DNA from: Oscillospiraceae bacterium
Lineage (GTDB): Bacteria; Bacillota; Clostridia; Oscillospirales; Oscillospiraceae
Direction: 5' to 3'
DNA: 36,038 bases
NCBI GenBank assembly: GCA_902765025.1
Contig: CACWYC010000018.1
Span: forward strand, 1-36,038
Of this stretch, positions 23,281-32,103 are shown in pieces. Made by a program: the position numbers and the translations under genes. How positions within the stretch are numbered: the stretch's first letter is position 1; each line of letters starts with the position of its first letter. The notes under the pieces are model-generated. The model was given only the letters and a program-made list of their open reading frames with translations, ran no database searches and was not told where the DNA came from.

Positions 23281-24423
23281 ATGGATGTATTTCGCAATAT
23301 CAACGGAAAACTGTTACGCTGCGGCTATACCACCGGCTCCTGCGCCGCAGCGGCGGCCAAGGGCGCGGCGGAAATGCTGCTGCGCCAGTCCCTGGTGGGC
23401 ACCGTGTCCCTGGGCACCCCCAAGGGTCTCCCCCTGTCGCTGCTGCTGGAGGACTGCTCCTTCACCGCCGACCAGGCCCGCTGCGCTGTCCGCAAGGACG
23501 CCGGCGACGACCCTGACGTCACCTCCGGCATCCTGGTCTACGCCACCGTCCGCAAAAGCAACGGAAAAGGCGTCACCATCGACGGCGGCCAAGGGGTGGG
23601 CCGCGTCACCAAGCCCGGCCTTGACCAGCCCATAGGCGCCGCCGCCATCAACTCCACCCCCCGCCGCATGATTACCCAGGCGGTGGAAGCCGTCTGCCGT
23701 GCCCAGGGCTACGAAGGCGGCATGGAGGTCATCATCTCCATCCCGGAGGGCGAGGCCCTGGCAAGCCGCACCTTTAACCCCCGCATGGGCATCCAAGGCG
23801 GCATCTCCATTCTGGGCACCAGCGGTATCGTGGAGCCCATGAGCAACCAGGCCCTGGTGGACACCATCACCTTGGAGCTACGTCAGCTTGCCGCCACCGG
23901 CGAGCGTCATCTCCTCCTCTCCCCCGGCAATTACGGCCGCGACTTCGCCCGGGATAAACTGGGCCTGGACGTGACACACTGCGTAAGCTGCGCCAACTTC
24001 ATCGGCGACGCCATCGATGCCGCCGTAAGCTGCGGCTTCCGCCACATTCTGCTTATCGGCCACATCGGCAAGCTGGTGAAGCTGGGCATCGGCCAGACCA
24101 ACACCCACTCCGCCTCCGGCGACGGCCGCATGGAGACGCTGCTCGCCTGCACCCTGCCCCACACCGGCGACGTGGCCCTGCTCCGCGCCATTGCCGACTG
24201 TGCCACCACCGACGCCGCTTTGGAACGGCTGCAAGCCTACGGCATAAAGGACGCCGTCATGGCCACTCTTGGTACGCGCATTGAGGACACCCTCCGCCGC
24301 CGCGTCCCCTGCGACGTCACCATCGGTTACCTCATGTTCACCAACCGCGCCGAATTGGGCGGCGTGCTGATACAAAGCGAAAACGCATCCGATCTGATGC
24401 ACCATTGGAGGATAGAAACATGA
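23281..24423 (+). CDS. cbiD: Cobalt-precorrin-5B C1-methyltransferase
   Basis: This 380-residue enzyme methylates C1 of the cobalt-corrinoid ring in the anaerobic B12 pathway using SAM. It has CGYTTGSCAAAAAKGAAEML near the N-terminus, a CbiD signature, then MGIQGGISILGTSGIVEPMS and the C-terminal GHIGKLVKLGIGQTNTHS. I start at the ATG at 23281 rather than the earlier in-frame ATG-like codons, because 23281 gives the family N-terminus and lies after the terminator. Regulation is by the riboswitch-like leader and terminator at 23124-23280. The stop overlaps cbiF (ATGA). Confidence 0.94.
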   Translation: MDVFRNINGKLLRCGYTTGSCAAAAAKGAAEMLLRQSLVGTVSLGTPKGLPLSLLLEDCSFTADQARCAVRKDAGDDPDVTSGILVYATVRKSNGKGVTIDGGQGVGRVTKPGLDQPIGAAAINSTPRRMITQAVEAVCRAQGYEGGMEVIISIPEGEALASRTFNPRMGIQGGISILGTSGIVEPMSNQALVDTITLELRQLAATGERHLLLSPGNYGRDFARDKLGLDVTHCVSCANFIGDAIDAAVSCGFRHILLIGHIGKLVKLGIGQTNTHSASGDGRMETLLACTLPHTGDVALLRAIADCATTDAALERLQAYGIKDAVMATLGTRIEDTLRRRVPCDVTIGYLMFTNRAELGGVLIQSENASDLMHHWRIET

Positions 24424-25175
24424 TTCATTTTGTAGGCGCCGGCAGCGGCGCTGCCGATCTCATCACCCTGCGGGGCAAAAAACTTTTGGAGCAGGCCGAC
24501 GTCATCATCTACGCCGGCTCCCTGGTCAACCCCGCTCTGCTGGACTACGCCAAGGAAAAATGCGCCATTTATAACAGCGCCACCATGACACTGGAAGAGG
24601 TGCTGTACGTCATGCGTAAGGCGGAGGCCGAGGGCAAGACCACCGTCCGCCTCCACACCGGCGACCCCTGCCTCTACGGCGCCATTCGCGAGCAGATGGA
24701 CAAGCTGGACGAGTGGCAGATTGCCTATGACTACACCCCCGGCGTTTCCAGCTTCTGCGGCGCGGCGGCGGCCCTCCGGGTGGAATACACCCTCCCCGCC
24801 GTGTCCCAGACGGTGATTATCACCCGCATGGCGGGCCGCACCCCCGTCCCCGACAGCCAGTCCATCCGCTCCCTGGCCGCCCACGACGCCACCATGGTCA
24901 TCTTCCTCAGCACCGGTCTTCTGGAGGGTCTGGAGCAGGAGCTGCAAGCCGGCGGTCTCGCCCCCGACACCCCCGCCGCCATCGTCTATAAGGCCACATG
25001 GCCCGATGAAAAGGTGCTTCGCTGCACCGTCGCCACCCTCCACGCCACCGCCCAGGCCAATAACGTCACCAAAACCGCCCTCATCGTGGTGGGCCGCGTC
25101 CTGGGCAGCGACTATGAGTTGAGCCGCCTCTACGCCGCCGACTTCTCCACCGCCTTTCGGGAGGCCAAACAATGA
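24420..25175 (+). CDS. cbiF: Cobalt-precorrin-4 C11-methyltransferase
   Basis: This 251-residue SAM-dependent uroporphyrinogen-methylase-fold enzyme has VGAGSGAADLITLRGKKLL at the N-terminus, VIYAGSLVNPALL, the GDPCLYGAI SAM/active-site loop and PGVSSFCGAAAAL. These are the CobM/CbiF signature features. It adds the C11 methyl group of cobalt-precorrin-4. The ATG has GGAGG eight bases upstream and overlaps the cbiD stop; its own stop overlaps cbiG by four bases. Confidence 0.95.
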   Translation: MIHFVGAGSGAADLITLRGKKLLEQADVIIYAGSLVNPALLDYAKEKCAIYNSATMTLEEVLYVMRKAEAEGKTTVRLHTGDPCLYGAIREQMDKLDEWQIAYDYTPGVSSFCGAAAALRVEYTLPAVSQTVIITRMAGRTPVPDSQSIRSLAAHDATMVIFLSTGLLEGLEQELQAGGLAPDTPAAIVYKATWPDEKVLRCTVATLHATAQANNVTKTALIVVGRVLGSDYELSRLYAADFSTAFREAKQ

Positions 25176-26164
25176 CCATCGCCGCCATCGCCTTTTCCGA
25201 CACCGGTATCGCCCTGGGTCATCGGCTCATGGCGTCGGTGCCGGACATGACGCTGCACCGCTGCGGCCACGGCGAATTGGCGACATGGACAGCGGACAAT
25301 TTCCCCCGGAATGACGCCCTTTTATTCATCGGCTCCGTAGGCATTGCCGTCAGGGCCATCGCCCCCCACGTGGTCAGCAAGACCAGCGACCCCGCCGTGG
25401 TGGTGATGGACGAGCTGGGCACCTACGCCATCCCCGTCCTGTCCGGCCATTTGGGCGGCGCCAACGCCCTGGCGGTGCAGCTCTCCCGGGCCTGCGGCGC
25501 CCTGGCGGTGGTCACCACCGCCACCGATATCCACGGCCTTTTTGCGGTGGATGACTGGGCCCGCCGCCAGAGTCTCCGGGTGGCCAACCCGGAGCGTATC
25601 AAATGGATCTCCGCCCGGCTTCTCTCCGGCGAGACCATCCGCTATAAGAGCCTCTACCCCATCGCCGGCCCCGTTCCCGCCCATCTGGAAAGCGCCGACG
25701 AGGAATACGACATCCTCATCAGCCACCGCAGCCGGGGGCGTGACACCGCATTGCGCCTGGTGCCCCCCATCGTGACCCTTGGCGTAGGCTGCCGCAAGAA
25801 TATCTCCCGCGAGGCCGTGGAGGCCGCCATCGACAACGCCCTGCGCCGTGCCGGGTGCCACCCCTGCGCCGTAAACGCTCTTGCCACCATCGAACTCAAG
25901 GCCAATGAGCCCGCCTTGGTAGCGTATTGCAGGGATAAAGGTATTCCCCTTGTCACTTATAGCGCCGAAGCCCTTTCCCAGGTTCCCGGCACTTTTTCGT
26001 CCTCTGCATTCGTACAGAAAACCACCGGCGTGGACAACGTCTGCGAGCGCGCCGCGGTGCGCCATAGCGGCGGCCGTCTCATCCGCCCCAAGGAGGCCAT
26101 GGACGGTGTCACCGTAGCCCTGGCCCTGTCCGAACCCCATCTTTCTTTTCAGGAGGCACTATGA
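25172..26164 (+). CDS. cbiG: Cobalt-precorrin-5A hydrolase
   Basis: This 330-residue enzyme opens the delta-lactone of cobalt-precorrin-5A and releases acetaldehyde. The N-terminal domain shows IGSVGIAVRAIAPHVVSKT and VLSGHLGGAN, followed by a middle region and a C-terminal domain with LGVGCRKNISREAVEAAI and IELKANEPALVAYC. All are typical of CbiG. ATG overlaps on both sides place it firmly in the operon. Confidence 0.94.
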   Translation: MTIAAIAFSDTGIALGHRLMASVPDMTLHRCGHGELATWTADNFPRNDALLFIGSVGIAVRAIAPHVVSKTSDPAVVVMDELGTYAIPVLSGHLGGANALAVQLSRACGALAVVTTATDIHGLFAVDDWARRQSLRVANPERIKWISARLLSGETIRYKSLYPIAGPVPAHLESADEEYDILISHRSRGRDTALRLVPPIVTLGVGCRKNISREAVEAAIDNALRRAGCHPCAVNALATIELKANEPALVAYCRDKGIPLVTYSAEALSQVPGTFSSSAFVQKTTGVDNVCERAAVRHSGGRLIRPKEAMDGVTVALALSEPHLSFQEAL

Positions 26165-26892
26165 AACTGTTATATGTGGTGGGCCTTGGCCCCGGCAAAC
26201 AGGAGGGCATGACCCTGGCGGCAGACAGCGCCCTGCGGGAGAGTGAAATCATCATTGGATACAGTAAATATGTGGCCCTTGTGCGCCCCTATTTCCCCGA
26301 GAAAACCTATATGGACACCGGCATGACGAAGGAGACGGAGCGCTGCCGCAAGGCGTTGGAAACGGCGAATGAGGGCCGCACCACTGCCCTTGTGTGCAGC
26401 GGCGACAGCAGCGTTTACGGCATGGCTGGCCTCATCTATGAAATGAGCGTGGATTTCCCGGCCGTGTCCATCCGCGTCATTCCCGGCGTCACGGCGGCCC
26501 TCAGCGGCGGCGCTATTCTGGGCGCGCCTCTGGGCCACGACTTTGCCGTCATCAGCCTCAGCGACCTGCTGACCCCCTGGGAGACCATCGAAAAGCGGCT
26601 CCACTGCGCCGGGCAGGGCGATTTCTGCATCAGCCTCTATAATCCCGGCAGCCACAAGCGCACCGACTATCTACAAAAGGCCTGCGACATCCTGCTGCAA
26701 TACCGCAGCGGTAACACCGTCTGCGGCCTGGCCCACGACATCGGCCGGGACGGCGAATGGTGTGAGCTGACCACCCTTTCCCAGCTGCGGAACACCGCCG
26801 TGGATATGTTCACCACCGTCTTTATTGGCAACGACCAGACCCGCATCATCGCCGGGAAAATGGTGACGCCCAGGGGGTATCGCCTTGACTGA
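26161..26892 (+). CDS. cbiH: Cobalt-precorrin-3 C17-methyltransferase
   Basis: This 243-residue methylase contracts the corrin ring and adds the C17 methyl group. It has VVGLGPGKQEGMTLAADSAL at the start, GYSKYVAL, GDSSVYGMAG, PGVTAALSGGAILGAPLGHDF and SLSDLLTPW, as in CbiH/CobJ. The single-domain length is that of the plain enzyme, with no C-terminal ferredoxin-like extension. The stop overlaps cbiJ by eight bases. Confidence 0.95.
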   Translation: MKLLYVVGLGPGKQEGMTLAADSALRESEIIIGYSKYVALVRPYFPEKTYMDTGMTKETERCRKALETANEGRTTALVCSGDSSVYGMAGLIYEMSVDFPAVSIRVIPGVTAALSGGAILGAPLGHDFAVISLSDLLTPWETIEKRLHCAGQGDFCISLYNPGSHKRTDYLQKACDILLQYRSGNTVCGLAHDIGRDGEWCELTTLSQLRNTAVDMFTTVFIGNDQTRIIAGKMVTPRGYRLD

Positions 26893-27637
26893 CGTACTGC
26901 TGTTCGGCGGCACCACCGAGGGCCGCCAGTTGGCCCACTGCCTCAAGGAGCAGGGCATTCCAACCCTTGTCTGCGTGGCAACGGACTATGGCGAATCGCT
27001 GCTGCAGGAGGGCGGCTGCCTCCGGGTCCATCCCGGCCGTCTGGATGAAGACGGCATGACGGCGCTGATGCGCCGTGAGCAGCCCAAACTGGTGCTGGAC
27101 GCTACCCATCCCTACGCCGCCGCCGTCAGCCAGACAGTGGCCGCCGCCTGCGCCGCGGCGCAAGTCCCCTATCACCGCGTCCTGCGCCGCTCCGCCATGG
27201 AGGACGGCTGCGTGCTGCTGCGGGATATGGAGGAGATGATATCCTATCTCTCCGCCTCGGAGGGCGTCATTTTCTCCTCTCTGGGCTCCAAGGCGTCCAA
27301 AGACTTGTGCCGGGTCAAGGACTATCAAAGCCGCCTTTGGCTTCGCATCCTCCCCACCGTTTCCAGCATCAGCGACTGTCTGGACGCCGGATTTCCCGCT
27401 GCCCACCTCATCTGTATGCAGGGCCCCTTTTCCCAAGAGTTGAACGCCGCCATGTTCCGCGCCACCGGAGCGACGATTCTGATTACCAAAGAATCCGGCG
27501 CTACCGGCGGCTTCCCCGAAAAGGTGGCTGCCGCCCGCGAATGCGGCATGACCGTAGCGGTGCTGGCCCGGCCCCAGGATTTCCCCGGCCTCACCTGTGA
27601 GGCTTGGCTCCAACGCATCAAGGAGGGCAAGCTATGA
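26885..27637 (+). CDS. cbiJ: Cobalt-precorrin-6A reductase
   Basis: This 250-residue NAD(P)H-dependent reductase of the ring has LLFGGTTEGRQLAHCL at the N-terminus and DATHPYAAAVSQ in the middle, with KESGATGGFPEKVAAA near the end. These are diagnostic for CbiJ/CobK. The start is TTG at 26885, with GGGGG seven bases upstream and an eight-base overlap with cbiH. Confidence 0.94.
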   Translation: MTDVLLFGGTTEGRQLAHCLKEQGIPTLVCVATDYGESLLQEGGCLRVHPGRLDEDGMTALMRREQPKLVLDATHPYAAAVSQTVAAACAAAQVPYHRVLRRSAMEDGCVLLRDMEEMISYLSASEGVIFSSLGSKASKDLCRVKDYQSRLWLRILPTVSSISDCLDAGFPAAHLICMQGPFSQELNAAMFRATGATILITKESGATGGFPEKVAAARECGMTVAVLARPQDFPGLTCEAWLQRIKEGKL

Positions 27638-28824
27638 AGCAACTCACCATCATCGGCGTGGGCGTAGGCCCCGACAGCGTCACCCAGTCCGCCCGCCGCG
27701 CCATCGAAAGCGCCCAGGTGTTGTTCGGTGCGCCCCGGCTGCTCACGGAGTGGGCGTCGCCCCAAAAGGCTGCCCATCCCTGCTACACCGCCGCCCAAAT
27801 TGCGCCTATTATCGATAGCAGCGACGCTGACCGCTTCGCCGTCCTCGTGTCCGGCGACGTAGGGTTTTACAGCGCCGCCGCATCGCTGTGTCAGGAATTG
27901 CAGGGCGTCGACGTCCGCATGGAGCCGGGCATTTCCTCCCTCCACTACTTTTTCGCCCGCCTGGGCCGACCCTGGCAGGACGCTGCCACGGTAAGCTGCC
28001 ACGGACGCAGGGCTAATCTGGTGGACACGGTGCGTCGCAGCAGTGCCACCTTCGTCCTCACCGGCGGCAACGTACCGGAGCTGGGCGACACCCTGTGCCA
28101 GGCCGGGTTTGGCGGCCTTACCGTCACGGTGGGCCAGCGGCTGGGGCTGATTGGCGAATCCATCACCCGCCACACCGCTTCGGACCTGCCCACCCTCTCC
28201 ACCGACCCCCTGACGGTGCTGCTCATCGACAATCCCGCCCCCGACGCTTCCTGCCCCACCGGCATCGACGACGCCGCGTTCATCCGGGGCGAGGTGCCCA
28301 TGACCAAGTCCGCCGTCCGGGCCGTCACCATGAGCAAGCTGCGCCTGGGCCCCGACGCCATCTGCTGCGACGTGGGCGCCGGCACCGGCTCCGTCACCGT
28401 AGAAATGGCCCTCTCCGCCTGGCGGGGCCACGTCTACGCCATCGACAAATCCCCCGCCGCCATCGACCTGATACGTCAGAACTGCGCCGCCTTCCATATC
28501 GGCAACGTCACCCCCCTTCTGGGCGATGCGTTAGCGCAGTTCACCGCCCTGCCCCCCATGGACGCGGTGTTCATCGGCGGCAGCAGCGGCGAAATGGAGG
28601 CCCTTATTGCCGCCGCCGTGGCGAAGAATCCCGCCGTTCGCATCGTGGTCAACGCCATCGCCTTGGAGACGGTGCAGCAGGCCATGGCCGCCTTTGCCGC
28701 CCAGCATATCACCCCGGAAATCGTGCAGCTCTCCTGCGCCGAGACCCGGGCGGTGGGCCGCATCCACATGCTGACGGCCCAGAATCCCATTTTCATTCTC
28801 TCCGGAGGTGGCGTCCATGAATGA
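27634..28824 (+). CDS. cbiET: CbiE-CbiT fusion (C5/C15 methylation and C12 decarboxylation)
   Basis: This 396-residue fusion has an N-terminal CbiE methylase domain (about 1-200, IIGVGVGPDSVTQSARRAI and SGDVGFYSAA). A C-terminal CbiT domain follows (about 215-395) with the SAM-binding DVGAGTGSVTVEMA and a TKSAVRAVTMSKLRLGP lead-in. Together they methylate C5 and C15 and decarboxylate the C12 acetate of cobalt-precorrin-7. The same pairing occurs as CobL in the aerobic pathway. The ATG at 27634 has AGGAGGG upstream; it overlaps cbiJ and cbiA. Confidence 0.95.
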   Translation: MKQLTIIGVGVGPDSVTQSARRAIESAQVLFGAPRLLTEWASPQKAAHPCYTAAQIAPIIDSSDADRFAVLVSGDVGFYSAAASLCQELQGVDVRMEPGISSLHYFFARLGRPWQDAATVSCHGRRANLVDTVRRSSATFVLTGGNVPELGDTLCQAGFGGLTVTVGQRLGLIGESITRHTASDLPTLSTDPLTVLLIDNPAPDASCPTGIDDAAFIRGEVPMTKSAVRAVTMSKLRLGPDAICCDVGAGTGSVTVEMALSAWRGHVYAIDKSPAAIDLIRQNCAAFHIGNVTPLLGDALAQFTALPPMDAVFIGGSSGEMEALIAAAVAKNPAVRIVVNAIALETVQQAMAAFAAQHITPEIVQLSCAETRAVGRIHMLTAQNPIFILSGGGVHE

Positions 28825-30139
28825 CCGCCTGTTGCTTGCCGGCACCCACTCCGGCTGCGGCAAAACCACTGTCACCTGCGCCCTGCTGGGGGCGCTGCAC
28901 CGCCGTGGCCTTGCCCTCCAATCCTATAAATGCGGCCCCGATTACATCGACCCCATGTTCCACCGCCGCGTGCTGGGCATCAGCGCCGAGAATCTGGATC
29001 CCTTTTTCTCCACGCCGGAGCAGCTGCGGCTCCACCTGGGCCAAAGCACTTACCAATGCAGTATCATCGAGGGCGTCATGGGCTACTATGACGGCATCGG
29101 CCCCCAGGGCGACGCCAGCACCTACCACGTGGCGCATGCCACCGATACCCCCGTGGTGCTGGTGGTGAACGCCAAGGGTGCCTTCACCTCCCTGGGCGCC
29201 ACCATACAGGGCTTTACTCATTTCCGCCCGGAGAGCCATATCCAGGGCGTCATCTTCAACGGCTGCTCCCCCATGCTCTACCCCCAGCTTCAGCAGGTGG
29301 CGGAGGCGGCAGGCGTCCAACCCTACGGCTTCCTGCCCCATACCCCGGAGGCCACTATCGGCAGCCGCCATCTGGGCCTGATTACCGCCGATGAAATCGA
29401 CGATATCCGCCGCCGTCTGGACGCCCTTGCCGATTTGGCGGAAAAATATCTGGACATCGACGGCCTTTTGGCCCTGGCCGCCACCGCATCCCCCCTGCCC
29501 ATGTGCGGCAAACTCCTGTCCGTCACCCAGGGCACCGTCATCGCCGTGGCACGGGACGAGGCGTTCTGCTTTCTCTATGAGGAAAATCTCAACACTCTGC
29601 GCCATTTAGGCTGCGAACTGTCCTTTTTCAGCCCTCTCCACGACGCCCATCTCCCCGCAAACGCCCAGGGCCTCTATCTCCCCGGCGGCTACCCCGAGCT
29701 CCACGCCGTCGCTTTGAGCGAAAACCCCATTCGCCATGAGATCGCCGCCGCCATTCGCAGCGGCATGCCCACCATCGCCGAATGCGGCGGCTTCCTCTAT
29801 CTCCACCGCGCTCTGGACGGCGCTCCCATGGCCGGCGTGCTGGACACGGAGGCCCACACCACAGATAAGCTACAGCCCTTCGGCTATGTCACCCTGCGCT
29901 GCGAAAAGGACAACATGCTTTGCTCCGCCGGCGACACCGTCCCGGCCCATGAATTCCATTACTGCGCCAGCACTGACAATGGAAATACCTTTACAGCTAT
30001 AAAGCCCTCCGGCAACCGCTCCTGGCCCTGCGTCCACAGCAGCGACACCCTCTATGCCGGCTATCCCCACCTCTATTTCCCCTCCTGCGTGGACATGGTG
30101 TCCCGCTTCGTGCGAAAGGCGGCGGCCTATGCCCTATGA
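28817..30139 (+). CDS. cbiA: Cobyrinate a,c-diamide synthase
   Basis: This 440-residue glutamine-dependent ATP-using amidase acts on the a and c side chains. Its N-terminal dethiobiotin-synthetase-like domain has the P-loop GTHSGCGKTTVTCAL and the YKCGPDYIDPMFHR substrate motif. Its C-terminal class I glutaminase domain has LPGGYPELHA and AECGGFLYL (catalytic Cys). The ATG at 28817 has GGAGG eight bases upstream; the GTG nine bases earlier is rejected. Confidence 0.96.
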   Translation: MNDRLLLAGTHSGCGKTTVTCALLGALHRRGLALQSYKCGPDYIDPMFHRRVLGISAENLDPFFSTPEQLRLHLGQSTYQCSIIEGVMGYYDGIGPQGDASTYHVAHATDTPVVLVVNAKGAFTSLGATIQGFTHFRPESHIQGVIFNGCSPMLYPQLQQVAEAAGVQPYGFLPHTPEATIGSRHLGLITADEIDDIRRRLDALADLAEKYLDIDGLLALAATASPLPMCGKLLSVTQGTVIAVARDEAFCFLYEENLNTLRHLGCELSFFSPLHDAHLPANAQGLYLPGGYPELHAVALSENPIRHEIAAAIRSGMPTIAECGGFLYLHRALDGAPMAGVLDTEAHTTDKLQPFGYVTLRCEKDNMLCSAGDTVPAHEFHYCASTDNGNTFTAIKPSGNRSWPCVHSSDTLYAGYPHLYFPSCVDMVSRFVRKAAAYAL

Positions 30140-31082
30140 TGTCATCGCCATCGCCCTGGGCTTCGGGCTTGACTTGCTGCTGGGCGACCCGCCCACCTGG
30201 CCCCATCTGGTGCGCTGGTACGGCAAGGTCATCACCTGGGCGGAGAAATGGTTTTACCCGATTAAGAATAAGCGTTTCGGCGGCTTTTTACTGGTGATAA
30301 CTACGCTCCTATTGGGCGCCGGGGCGCCCCTCGCCCTACTCTATGGCGCCTGGCGCATCCACCCCTGGTGCTATACCGCCGTCGGCTCTATTCTCTCCTG
30401 GCAATGTCTCGCGGCAAAAAGCCTCTGTGTGGAAAGCGGAAAGGTCTATGACGCCCTGCAAACCGGCACCCTCACCGACGCCCAAAAGGCGGTATCCATG
30501 ATCGTGGGCCGTGACACCGATGTGCTGGACGAGGCCGGCGTTACCCGCGCCGCCGTGGAGACGGTGGCGGAAAACACCTCCGACGGCGAGGTGGCCCCCC
30601 TTTTCTATATGCTGCTCCTGGGCCCTGCCGGCGGCTGCCTCTATAAGGCCATCAACACCATGGACTCCATGGTGGGCTACCGCAACGAACGCTATGCCCG
30701 GTTCGGCACCTGTGCCGCCCGACTGGACGACGCAGCCAACTACCTGCCCGCCCGGCTGGCCGCCCTTATAATGATTGCCGCCGCCAGTCTTGCCGGTATG
30801 GACGGCAAAAACGCCTTTTGCATCTGGCGCCGTGACCGCCGCAACCACGCCAGTCCCAACTCCGCCCAAACCGAGGCTGTGATGGCAGGCGCCCTGAATG
30901 TCCGCCTGGCCGGCGACGCCCAGTACTTCGGCGTCCTCCACAAAAAGCCCTACATCGGCGACAATATCCGCCCCATCGAAGCGGTAGACATCCTTCGTTC
31001 CCACCGTCTGTTGCGCATCACCGCCTGGCTGATGCTGCTCATCACTCTTGCCGGGAGGTGTTTGCTCCATGCAGCCCTATGA
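30129..31082 (+). CDS. cbiB: Adenosylcobinamide-phosphate synthase
   Basis: This 317-residue polytopic membrane enzyme attaches aminopropanol (phosphate) to adenosylcobyric acid. It has LGFGLDLLLGDPPTWPHLVRW at the N-terminus, a family hallmark, then VGRDTDVLDEAGVTRAAVETV with ENTSDGEVAP, and INTMDSMVGYRNERY. Several hydrophobic helices lie between these. The ATG at 30129 overlaps cbiA by 11 bases; upstream in-frame codons lie inside cbiA. Confidence 0.95.
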   Translation: MPYDVIAIALGFGLDLLLGDPPTWPHLVRWYGKVITWAEKWFYPIKNKRFGGFLLVITTLLLGAGAPLALLYGAWRIHPWCYTAVGSILSWQCLAAKSLCVESGKVYDALQTGTLTDAQKAVSMIVGRDTDVLDEAGVTRAAVETVAENTSDGEVAPLFYMLLLGPAGGCLYKAINTMDSMVGYRNERYARFGTCAARLDDAANYLPARLAALIMIAAASLAGMDGKNAFCIWRRDRRNHASPNSAQTEAVMAGALNVRLAGDAQYFGVLHKKPYIGDNIRPIEAVDILRSHRLLRITAWLMLLITLAGRCLLHAAL

Positions 31083-32103
31083 CCACGGCGGCGACGTCTA
31101 CGGCGGCCCCCGCCCCAAGGTGGATTTCTCCGTTAACGTAAACCCGATGGGCATGCCCCCACAGGTTGTGGAGGCCCTGCCCCTTGACCCTGCCGCCGAC
31201 GCCCGCTATCCCGATCCCGCCTGCCGCGCCCTCCGCAGCGCCCTTGCAAAACACTTTTCCATTTCCGAGGAAAACATTCTCTGCGGCAACGGCAGTGCTG
31301 ATTTGCTTATGCGTATCTGCGCTGCCCTGCGGCCTAAAAAGGTGCTGCTCCCCGCCCCCACCTTTTCCGAGTATGCCCGCTGTGTGCGGCTATTCGGCGG
31401 TGCTGTAAAGGAATACCTCTTGTCAGGGAATGACGGCTTTGCCATCACCGAAGACTTTCTCCAAGCCGTCACCCCCGATACCGATATGGTGTTCCTCTGC
31501 CATCCCAACAACCCCACCGGGCGCCTCTGCCCCCCGGAGCTGGTGGCAAAGCTGGCGGACCGCTGCCGTGACACGGATACCTATTTCGTGGTGGACGAGT
31601 GCTTCCTTCCCTTTACCGACGGCGCATCCGTCCTGCCTCTGCTGGCAGCACACCCCAAACTGCTGGTTCTCCGTGCGTTCACCAAAATCTACGCCATGGC
31701 GGGTCTCCGTCTGGGCGTATTGCTGGGCGACGCCGCCCTACTTGCCCGCATCGCCCCCTACGGTGCCCAGTGGAGCGTGTCCACCGTGGCCCAGCGCTGT
31801 GGCGTCGCGGCCTTGGCAAATGAGGACTGGATTCCCCATACCCGCCAGTTTATCCGCATCGAGCGGCAGCGCATGACCGCCGCCCTCGCCTCTCCGGGCC
31901 TCACCGTCTACCCCTCCGACGCCAATTTCCTGCTGCTGCGCGCCCCCATTCCCCTCGCCCAGCCCCTTCAGCAGCGCGGTCTGTGGGTACGCAAGTGTCA
32001 TAACTTTACAGGTCTTGACGACAGTTTCATCCGAATCGGAATCCAAACCCCCGCTGAAAACCACCTGCTCATTCAATCCATCCAGGAGGTGCTGCATGGC
32101 TAA
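31069..32103 (+). CDS. cobD: Probable L-threonine-O-3-phosphate decarboxylase
   Basis: This 344-residue PLP enzyme of the class I aminotransferase fold opens with YDHGGDVYGG and VDFSVNVNPMGMP and has the PLP-binding HPNNPTGRL and the lysine segment RAFTKIYAMAGLRLG. CobD makes (R)-1-amino-2-propanol phosphate for the nucleotide loop. Histidinol-phosphate aminotransferase is its close relative, and the call is decided by the position between cbiB and cbiP and by the HGGD opening. The ATG at 31069 has GGGAGG eight bases upstream and overlaps cbiB. Confidence 0.9.
   Translation: MQPYDHGGDVYGGPRPKVDFSVNVNPMGMPPQVVEALPLDPAADARYPDPACRALRSALAKHFSISEENILCGNGSADLLMRICAALRPKKVLLPAPTFSEYARCVRLFGGAVKEYLLSGNDGFAITEDFLQAVTPDTDMVFLCHPNNPTGRLCPPELVAKLADRCRDTDTYFVVDECFLPFTDGASVLPLLAAHPKLLVLRAFTKIYAMAGLRLGVLLGDAALLARIAPYGAQWSVSTVAQRCGVAALANEDWIPHTRQFIRIERQRMTAALASPGLTVYPSDANFLLLRAPIPLAQPLQQRGLWVRKCHNFTGLDDSFIRIGIQTPAENHLLIQSIQEVLHG

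Noticed and set aside
23214..23635. A short reading frame starting at ATG 23214 after GGAGG in the cbiD leader, considered as a leader peptide
   Set aside because: The ribosome site is only two bases from the ATG, and the frame runs on out of phase through cbiD with shadow-like Arg/Pro/Ala composition. The GGAGG is better explained as part of the structured leader.
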